Translations under genes and position numbers: made by a program
DNA from: Spirogloea muscicola
Taxonomy: Eukaryota; Streptophyta; Zygnematophyceae; Spirogloeales; Spirogloeaceae
DNA length: 14,860 bases
Assembly (NCBI GenBank): GCA_009602725.1
Contig: WELB01000066.1
Location: 577,433-592,292, forward strand
Direction: 5' to 3'
Shown: positions 1 to 7,327 of the stretch, piece after piece
Layout: each line of letters starts with the position of its first letter
Position numbering within the stretch: the stretch's first letter is position 1
The notes under the pieces: model-generated
Told to the model about the DNA's origin: nothing
Database searches by the model: none
What the model saw: only the letters and a program-made list of their open reading frames with translations

Positions 1-3000
1 CGGCGGCAACGGCGGTGGCGACCTCTGGGCGGCCCTCGGGCGCGGTGACCGCCGCGCTGCGCGTGAGTCGAGCGCCGCTCCGACGCGCGCGCCGCCGGAA
101 GCATGCGGCGCCAGGATCGACTCGCCGCCGATCGCCGGCTGGCCTCGAGCTCCGCCGTGAAACAACGACGGCGACGAGACGCGCGCGACTTGAACAGTCG
201 CCGCAGATTTGGCAGAGATCCAACTCTGCGCATAGTACTGTCATGTCTAATTTGTTAGTAAAGTTTGCGTAAGTTGCTGTCGCGTCCAGGGAGCTCGGAG
301 ATCCGAGACGGGGGTGGAGGCCCAGAGCCTCCGGCGAGCGCTGACGGCTGAGGGCGGAGATAACGGCGGTGATAACGGCAGCCCGCCTGGGCAACAGTCC
401 GGCAAGGCCAAGCCCAGCCCATCCGTCAGCGGCGGCGGGCCTTCCTTGCCGGCGGGCGGCGCCCCTGCTGGCGGCGATGGGACGGCCAAGGACGGCAATG
501 GCGGTTCTCCAAAGGCCGGCGACGTTGGTGGCGACGGCCCTGCGCCAGTGAATAACGGCCGAAGCCCACCGGCAGTGGACGGCAGCGTGGACGACAAGAA
601 AGCCGGCGGCATCGACAGTGGCAGCGCTCCAAAAACCGGGGAAGCGGATGGGTCTCGTCCTGTGAGCGGCGATGGTGGCGTAATTGGCAATGGGGGCGGC
701 GTCGGCGACGACGGCGCCGCCGACGTGCCCAAGGAAGGCATGCCGCGGAGCAGCCCTCTGAGCGGCGATTGGCCGCAGTCCTCTGGGGGGCCAGCCGGCG
801 CTGCCGGCCATGGCAGCGGCTCTCCGGTCGGCGGCGACGGCGACATGCCGCCGGCGGACAACGGCAAGGGGGCCGGCGACCCATCGCCCAGTACGCCGCC
901 GGCGGAGGATGGCGGCGACGTGGGTGGCGGCGGCAGCGATGGCGAGGTCGCCGCCGACGACCCTGCCAAGAGCCCTCCTGGCGCCCTTCCCGAGGACGAC
1001 ACGGACGCCGACCCCAGCAGCGGCGGCGGGGCGGGCTCTGGGCTGCCAGGCAGCGATGGCGACGGCAGCGGGAGCAGCCCTGCCACCGACTCGTCACCTG
1101 GGCCGCCTGTCCACGACCAGGGCGATGGCGGCGGCAGCAGCAGTGGCGGAGGCAGCGATGGCGGCAGCGACGGCAAGGATCCGCCGCAGGACGACGCCGC
1201 CGACGCCTCCGGAGACACGATCGACGGCAACAGTGGGCCGGACGACGGCGATGGCGAGGGCACGTTCGGCGAGGAGGGCGACTCCGCGGACGCTGCCGGT
1301 GGTGCCGGCGGTGGTGGGGACGCGCCGCTCGAGGACGGCAGCGCCACCGGCGGTGGTGGTACGTCGCCGGAGGAGGGCGACGTTGCCAAGCAGGAGGCTG
1401 GCGAGGACGGCAGCGGCAGCGTGCCGCCAGCGGACGAGGTTGGCAAGCAGGAGGCTGGCAATGAGAGTGGCGACGGCGCTGAGCAGCAGGATGACGCCCG
1501 CGGCGGTGGTGCTGGCGGTACCAGCGAGCCGCTGCCGATGCTCTCTCTTGGCAGGCCAGGGCAGGCAGGTCTGGCCCTGTTGTGAGCTTATTGTTGTCAA
1601 GGTTATCTTTCATCGCACCATGCTTGTCACTGGCGTGCCGCAGTTGCCGCAGAGAGGGCATTGAGTCGCTGTTGTTGTGCCACAGTGGTACATTTTCCTA
1701 TATCTAAACTGATGCTATTACGTGTATGACTGCGGAGCGCAGGTGCAGGCTGTGTTGAGGTCGCAGTCAGCAACATGGGCAAGGGCGTGCTGGCCATCGC
1801 TGTCGAGCCGCCACCCTACATCACTGCAGACCCTGCAGAGCTGGAGCTGGAAGCAGGAGAGCAGAGAAAGGTCAGTCAGCTGCATGCAGCAGTTCCGGCA
1901 GCTTTACCTGGGTGGCCACGGCCGGGCTTGCTGAGGATGATAGCAAGGCTGGCCAATCAACTAGCACTCTGCTTCTGGGTCTGATTATCACCTATTATGA
2001 TCCTACACTGGGAGGGATAATGTCATTCCGCTGCAGTGGGAGGCATGCTGTCATTGAGCTTTGCAGGGGCATTTGACGTTGCACTTACTTGCGCCTGTAC
2101 TTGACAATGTCCGCACAAGAAATTGAGTATGTAAAACGAAGAATGATATATGACCAGATCAATGTTGTCAGATTTTGATGAACATTGATCCATATTGGAA
2201 GTAAAGTTAGGTAGTGTCATGTCAGCTGACAATCAACATTGGGTTTACTCATCCTATTATTGGTGCTTCGTGGTTTTGTGGTGGCAGGTTAAGTTAACGT
2301 TGGATACAGCGGCCATCGACGGCGGCAGCGAGTCGCCGCCGGCGATGATCCCTGTCAACTTCACGTCCAATGGCGGGAATCAGTCCGTGGTGCTGCCGCA
2401 GGCGCTCTTCAAACCGGCGCCACTGTCGGACTCGCGTGCCTTCCTGGCCAGCCTTTCGGCGTTCCTGTACCCGTACGTCAAGCCGTACTGGACAGTCAAC
2501 AACCTGGTCTTTGTGTGCCTCGGCGCAGCTTTGACAGTGGGGTTGCTGCTTGCCGCCTGCTGCTGCTACCGCGCCGTGACTGGCGGCAGGCGGCGTTACC
2601 TTGGCGGGCCCAAGTACCACGAGCTTGAGATGGGCAACAGCCGTCTGGTGGACTTCTCGGCAATGTTTGGACAAGGCGGCAATGGCAGCCGCCGCAACGG
2701 CCGAGGTGGCAATGGAAGACAGCACAGCGCGTCATCTGAGGGGCAAAACGGCAGCGCCGACCACCAGAATGGGTGGGACGAGAATTGGGACGACGACTGG
2801 GACCGCGAGAACGACCAGCTGCCGCAGAGCGAGCGCAGAGCGAGCTCCGGCGGCAGCGGTGGCGGCGGTAGTGGCGGTGGTGGTCAGTTTGAGAGACGAG
2901 GGTCCAACCCCCGTTTGGAAAGTGGTGTCAATGGCCGCCTTGGCGCCAGCCCAGGGAGCGGTGGCAGCGGCGGCGGCGGCGACGGCATCAACAGCCTGAA

Positions 3001-3148
3001 GCGGGCTGGCGCAGGTGCCAAGCGGCAGAGTCCTGCGGCGCCGAGGACCATCAGCGGCAGCCGGACCAGTGGCCCGAAGCTGGTGGTGACCAAGGGCAAA
3101 AACACGCAACCGGACGATGGCTGGGACACGGTATGGGACGAGTCGTGA
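1..3148 (+). CDS. DUF7356-like single-pass membrane protein with long Gly/Asp/Ser-rich ectodomain (5' partial, spliced)
   Basis: Function is unknown. The architecture matches the plant DUF7356 transmembrane proteins as I remember them: low-complexity N part, small beta domain, one helix, then a Tyr-x-Glu-Leu-Glu-Met-Gly motif and repeated Trp-Asp motifs. Proposed exons: a tentative one ending at 62 (donor GTGAGT, phase 0), 290-1568, 1743-1870 and 2288-3148 (stop TGA 3146-3148). Exons 290 onward give about 755 residues. Exon 1743-1870 encodes a beta-rich stretch (CVEVAVSNMGKGVLAIAVEP) that runs in phase into VKLTL at 2288. A hydrophobic helix lies at about 2504-2569, followed by Cys-Cys-Cys-Tyr and basic residues. 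YHELEMG is at 2615-2635. WDENWDDDWD lies near 2777-2806, and the C-terminus ends GWDTVWDES. The donor at 1568 (AG|GTCTGG) is chosen only because its phase fits. A donor GTGAGC at 1582 looks stronger but would need the acceptor at 1770. No in-frame ATG or signal peptide is seen, so the start lies upstream or in an exon I have not found. Confidence 0.7.
335..1525 (+). repeat. Low-complexity GGC/GAC/AGC triplet-rich coding tract
   Basis: About 1.2 kb inside exon 2 of the DUF7356-like gene is built from imperfect GGC, GGT, GAC, GAT, AGC and GCC triplets. It encodes a Gly/Asp/Ser/Pro/Ala-rich chain with short motifs such as DGDG, GGSDGG and EDGS. It contains no regular unit longer than a few codons. 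The composition suggests an intrinsically disordered, acidic spacer on the lumenal or extracellular side of the membrane helix. Stops are almost absent in several other frames, so frame choice here rests on phase continuity with the flanking exons, not on openness. Confidence 0.85.
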
Positions 3149-3312
3149 GCCGCGCACGCTCTCCACGGACTAGAGCAGGGCAGGCTGCCTAGCTTAGTCA
3201 CAAAATGACGCGCCTGTCTTGATCATTGGCTCTTTGGAATTGCCAACTTGTACTGTCGTTGAGGATGGACAAAAGAGATTGTACTTAAGAATTCCGGAAG
3301 TTAGTGATTCTC

Positions 3313-3317
3313 TGTAA
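3313..3317 (+). terminator. TGTAA polyadenylation signal of the DUF7356-like gene
   Basis: TGTAA occurs 165 bp after the stop codon at 3148. TGTAA is the usual poly(A) signal of chlorophyte nuclear genes. The assignment is by motif and distance only. Confidence 0.45.
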
Positions 3318-3329
3318 CCCTGGTCCTAG

Positions 3330-4480
3330 ATCTTGAATGTCCGTTCTTATACTACTGTCCTCAGACCCCTCAGTGCGTCTCACATTTCTCACCTTTCCTC
3401 CAGCCTCTGTGCCCTCGATGGCATCAGCGTGTGGTAAACCGATGCACTCTGTTGGTCACACTGTACTGGTCATCTCACTTCTCTGTCTGTCCAGCCATTA
3501 TGCACAGGGGTTAAGTGGTGCCATCACAGGGCGCAGAGCAGGCCTGCAATGCAATGTGACATGGTCGAGGTGAGAACGTCAAGGACCGCGGGAGGGCAGC
3601 TTCACGCTTGAGAAAGGAGAAAGCTCTCCTGAAGGGGGCAATGGCTGTGTTGAGCCAGCCAAGGAGTACTGGACAAGGTCCGAAGGGGCCAGAAAGTGGA
3701 AACCACTCAGCAAAGCAAGAAGAAGCTCGACCCAGAATGCACAATGGTTGTGATGGCCAGCGCAGAATGGACAGAACAAGTTGCAGTAACTACTACGGAT
3801 ACGTGAGAAGGTGGCTCGCGAGCCACCTCACTGAGCGCGTGGGCGAATAGTAGAACCGTGTATTGAGTGATGGAGGGCCTGGGTGGACAAGTACAGTGGC
3901 AAGCACATCTGCAGACGTGCATCACCTGCTGCTAATCCAGCCCGCTCAGTGACCATGGATCAGCAAGTAGAGGCTGCTGGTTGGTGCCCGGATACTGGAC
4001 AGCACATCCCAAGCCCTTCTGCCACCAACTAAAGCTCGTCCAGCTTCTTGTGTCGTCGTTCATACCTTTTGGGCTGGCCTCTCACAGCCCATCGCCTTAC
4101 TTTGAAAGGAAGTGGTTCTCTGCGTTTGTCTTCTTGGCGCAGAGTACAAAGCCCAGCACAAGATGGCACGGAAGCTACAAAATGCTGCAAGCAAGCCCAC
4201 CCCAGCCGGAAGAATACTCTCAAGTCGTGCATAACATAGAGTAGCGAGATGAGTAGGGTATTGAGTTCCGCAACCAAAGATGTCGACTGCAGCTTCTAGG
4301 AGGAATCGTAGGAGGGGTAGTTGGCGTAGTCAGGGCACAGCATAAGATGAGGAATACTTCATCGCCCCTACTCTAGTACCCAGTTACCAACCATCAGTTT
4401 TTCATATGGAGGCAAGTGACCTTAGGATGTTACCAAGGAGCGTCTGGTACAGAGACCGAATTGTATAGAGCTCAACGTGA
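3330..4480. other. Convergent intergenic spacer without a supported gene
   Basis: About 1.15 kb lies between the probable 3' end of the DUF7356-like gene and that of CSN5. The longest open frames are 60-90 codons, have no recognisable domain, and do not link to each other by phase-compatible splice sites. No tRNA, snRNA box or transposon terminal repeat was recognised. The only structure seen is a perfect 20-bp palindrome (3809-3828), followed by a 29-bp stretch resembling part of the CSN5/lipase promoter (3858-3886). Confidence 0.6.
3809..3828. repeat. 20-bp perfect palindrome
   Basis: AGGTGGCTCG is followed directly by its reverse complement CGAGCCACCT with no spacer. It could be a dimeric protein-binding site or a small cruciform. 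It lies in the gene-free convergent spacer. Confidence 0.7.
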
Positions 4481-4485
4481 TTACA
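4481..4485 (-). terminator. Probable TGTAA polyadenylation signal of CSN5
   Basis: The + strand reads TTACA, which is TGTAA on the minus strand, 384 bp beyond the CSN5 stop. It is the first such motif found downstream of the stop. The implied 3' UTR of about 0.4 kb is long but ordinary for green algae. Confidence 0.4.
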
Positions 4486-4868
4486 GTCATGATATACGAG
4501 GAGAGCCAAGGGTGAAATAAACGTGGCGACCCATGAAATAAATACCGGCCAAGAGGCAGGGCAGAATGAGCAACTGGAGCCGACTTGGTTGCTTACCAAA
4601 GAATGATTTGTTGCCTACTAATGGCCAGCTTAACGTGCCTGGCAGCGTACGAGCAAGGCTAAAGTGGCACTGGCTAATGTGCCGTGAACCAAAACCCAGG
4701 TAAGATGGACAGAGGTGGACACCCTTTCCAGCTGCGCCTATGGCTGCACCTCTTGTCCTGGCCAATGCACAACTGTCATTAACTGAGGCTTTCCAAAAGG
4801 GTGTCCTGCTATACCAGCCACCGAAGCTTGCGGCACAGAAGAAAGAGCGTCCCTTCTCAGCGATCCGT

Positions 4869-7156
4869 TTACGCCACCAGCATCGGCTCACTCCCAGTCG
4901 GACCATCCCTGCTCTGGGCTTCTTGTCTCTCCTGCCTTTCCCTCGCTGTGACTGAGCTTACTGAGTTGAAGAGCACATCCTTGATGACCTGTGTCAGACA
5001 GAAAGTACGCCAAATGTCAGCCCTCCGAGTGCTTCATACCACCCAGCAGGCCTCTAGGTGGAATGCCCCCGGCAGCATGTCATCCTCACACCAAGCTTGC
5101 TTCCTTGACAAGGAAAGCAAGTACGCATACGGGACTTAGCTTCTAGGTAGAGCTTCCCTACTGAGTGACACTAACACCTGAAAGGGGCATCAATAGAGGA
5201 CCCACCTGGGACATCAAGCCATGCACTTGCTCCACCGTCATCTTGGAGCTATCTCTGGTTATCTTCGCAAGCTGCGACTCCTCCTGGGAAAGGCTCAGAG
5301 AGTGGGTGATGAACGTCATGTGCACGTCAGAGCTCCAGTGTCAGATCGGGTGAGAAAGTCCAGGCACCATCATGCAAAGCCTTGTCCTCATGAAAGCAAA
5401 CTCTGACGACCAGGTGCCATGCCAGCCACTGTGGGGCAGAATGCAGCTGCAGCACCTCCTTCTTCTTCTGGGGTGGCATGAAGAAGCCGCCAATGCGGGA
5501 AGAGTGGCCGAGGTGGCTCTCTGCCTGCTCCAGCTTCTCAGCTGCAGAACAACCTTGCTGACTTTGTGAGGTTTACCCGCTTCCGCAATGTCGTTAAAAG
5601 CAGGCATGCAGTTGGCATCCCATGTAGCAACAACAATGGCAGTGGTGCAAGCAGAAGCACTCACCCAGGTCCGATATCTGGCCAGCCACGTAGTCACGGC
5701 TCCCAAGCAGGGGTGACGATGACAAGGTGTTCACCCAGTACTTGTTCCAGAGCAGGTCCAAGAGGTGGGCATCCAACGACGACTTGAAGTAGGTGATCTC
5801 AAGCGAGTAGTACTGCGCTGACGATGCAAGCTCCATGCGGTGCGTCAGTGGGCACGTTTACACGTGCCGCAAGGCCGCCAGCTCAACTAATCACAGGGCA
5901 ATCATCTGAAGATTTTACTAAGTCCCTGCTCTTCCTAGCGGTACAACAACACAGGCATTGGGCTGCTGCAGAAGGCAAATTGCTGACATGAGTAGCTTAA
6001 TCATGTGAAGTTATTCAGAGCTGTGGGCCATGTGAGGTCAGTCTCCAGCCCAGCCTAGAGGGCCCCAAGTTGCTGTCATCTGGTCGCGCAAACTCACCTG
6101 CTTGCAGTGCACGCCGAAATCCTCGATCTTGTTCAGCGGGATTGTCTGGTACTCCGACGGTGGCTCGTCGGGCGGCTTGTACCCCGGGGGGTACATCCGG
6201 AAGGCGCCGATCTCCACCTTGCCCGCCGAGATGGTGCGCGTGGGGTCGATGACGACGGCCAGGAAGGGCTCCTGGTACTTCTGGTTCAGCATCTGCGTCG
6301 AGACGTCGATGCCGGACAGCCAGCAGCCGTACCCCGGGTGCGAGTGGTACCACCCGACCACGTTCTCCAGCCGCCCCACCTGCTAGTTGGGTTAAGGGTC
6401 AGCATTTTGCTCTAATTGTTACTGAAGAGGCGATCGTCATGTCCGCCGCCGTCTGTCTCGTACCACCCAACCACGTACTCCAGCCGCCCTACCTGCTAAT
6501 TGGGTCTGCTACGGGTCAGCATTCCACTCAATTATCAACTACTTTTGATTGAGAGGCAATTGTTCTGTCTGCCGCCGTCTGTCTCGTATAGCTGGGAGTC
6601 AGGACAGGAGCTGGCCATTGGCGGCTCGAGTCCTGCAAGGGCTCCGTATGGGACGTGAGACCAAAGCTTACACTCTCCCACCACAGTTAGAAGACCCAGG
6701 TTATGAGACGACCGTCGGGAAGGTGGGCTCGGGCCCCACCTGCTTGTTGGTCTGGACGTAGTCGACCATGTACTCGTACGCGTCCGCCTGCGCGTTGACG
6801 CGCGTCTCGGTGCCCTCCACCGGCAGCGCGAACGCGTCCATGACGATGATGGTGTCGCCGTCCGTCTTCCCCTGCATGATGCCCATCACCTCCAGCGCGC
6901 CGCCGCTGCGCGAGTGCACCACCATCTTCAGCAGCGCCAGCGCCGACACTCTGACGCTGCGGAAGTAGTGGGGGTTCTTGGTCCACGGCTTCTGCGCCTG
7001 GATGGCCGCCTGCTGCGCCTCGTCGTAGCGGAACACCGCGTCCGCGCCGTCTCCCGCCGCCGCTATGCCGTTCTCCAGCTCCCACGTCTGCCGCGCGGCG
7101 TCGCCGCCGGGCGGCGGCGGCGGCGGCGGCGCCGGGCCGCCTGCCGCGGCAGCCAT
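4869..7156 (-). CDS. CSN5: COP9 signalosome subunit 5, JAMM/MPN+ deneddylase (6 exons, complete)
   Basis: This is the catalytic subunit of the COP9 signalosome, which removes NEDD8/RUB1 from cullins and so cycles Cullin-RING ubiquitin ligases in nucleus and cytosol. Exons on the minus strand are 7156-6740, 6379-6098, 5812-5665, 5541-5456, 5283-5206 and 4988-4869. All phases agree and the product has 376 residues (Arabidopsis CSN5 is about 357). The JAMM motif is complete: Glu89 in ALEVMG, then [14 protein letters not shown] with His151, His153, Ser161 and Asp164. Family-typical blocks follow, including [37 protein letters not shown] and [18 protein letters not shown]; the last is restored only by the 5665/5541 splice, which confirms that junction. 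The C-terminal helices LAKITRD and [15 protein letters not shown] are also present. The start at 7156 has a strong context (GCCATGG). An in-frame ATG at 7240 would add 28 residues but sits at the TATA box. A poly-Pro run at residues 8-16 is a local elaboration. Two donors are weak (GTGGGG after 6740 and GTGCTG after 5456). Confidence 0.97.
6347..6585. repeat. Imperfect tandem duplication spanning the CSN5 intron 1/exon 2 boundary
   Basis: Unit A (6347-6459) and unit B (6460-6585) are adjacent direct copies. Their first 45 bases differ at only four positions. Both share the later block GGGTCAGCATT and end in the same 14-base block GCCGCCGTCTGTCT. Unit A contains the first 11 codons of CSN5 exon 2 and its splice acceptor. 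Unit B lies wholly inside intron 1 and carries a copy of both, with an intact CAG acceptor at 6493-6494 and readable codons [11 protein letters not shown]. Confidence 0.88.
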
Positions 7157-7230
7157 GGCGGCGGAGTAACGGCTCACAGCTTGCACCACTCGGGGGCTTA
7201 AGTGGAGAGTGTATTGACTAATGGAGGGAC

Positions 7231-7255
7231 TAAGTGGCATTTATAGGGCCACTTA
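7231..7255. repeat. Inverted repeat TAAGTGGC / GCCACTTA around the CSN5 TATA box
   Basis: The arms are 7231-7238 and 7248-7255 (8 bp, perfect), separated by 9 bp containing the TATA element. It could be a two-sided transcription factor site that controls access to the TATA box, or a hairpin in single-stranded form. Confidence 0.75.
7240..7245 (-). promoter_or_regulatory. TATA box of CSN5
   Basis: The minus strand reads CTATAAATG; TATAAA covers 7245 to 7240, about 84 bp before the CSN5 start codon. A start of transcription about 30 bp downstream would fall near 7213, giving a leader of roughly 60 nt and leaving the upstream in-frame ATG at 7240 outside the mRNA. Confidence 0.55.
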
Positions 7256-7327
7256 CGAGCCATTATCTCACCTCCGCCTCCTCCCGGCACGACCCTCCAT
7301 AGCTGCTCGAGCTCGAGCTCCGAGCTC

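Larger units (their letters stand above)
7157..7327. promoter_or_regulatory. Compact divergent promoter shared by CSN5 (-) and the lipase (+)
   Basis: The start codons of the two genes are 171 bp apart and point away from each other, so both promoters and 5' UTRs must fit here or overlap. The 7-mer TAAGTGG occurs at 7199-7205 and 7231-7237, and its reverse complement CCACTTA at 7249-7255. A TATA box for CSN5 lies at 7240-7245. No TATA box is evident for the lipase direction; its leader is C/T-rich (7263-7305) and followed by a CTCGAGCT repeat (7305-7320). The motif's binding protein is unknown. Confidence 0.7.

Noticed and set aside
103-258. 51-codon ORF from the ATG at 103 (basic, ends LRIVLSCLIC)
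   Set aside because: It falls inside the proposed first intron (63-289), does not connect in phase to exon 2, and lacks a signal-peptide pattern. It could be an upstream ORF if the first intron is wrong.
314-1585. Stand-alone 423-codon ORF beginning with GTG
   Set aside because: A GTG start is not expected in a eukaryotic nuclear gene. The frame is open upstream to 251 and joins flanking exons in phase, so this is an internal exon, and its stop at 1585 lies in the following intron.
426-1661. 411-codon Arg/His-rich minus-strand ORF
   Set aside because: Shadow of the triplet-rich exon. Its composition (long runs of Arg, Pro and His) follows from GGC/GCC repeats read out of frame.
5341-5706. 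Minus-strand 121-codon ORF in the CSN5 region
   Set aside because: Wrong frame over CSN5 exons 3 and 4. Splicing 5665 to 5541 restores the conserved [12 protein letters not shown] reading.
6015-6415. Several 90-112-codon ORFs on both strands over CSN5 exon 2
   Set aside because: They are alternative frames of a GC-rich exon whose true frame carries the JAMM motif.
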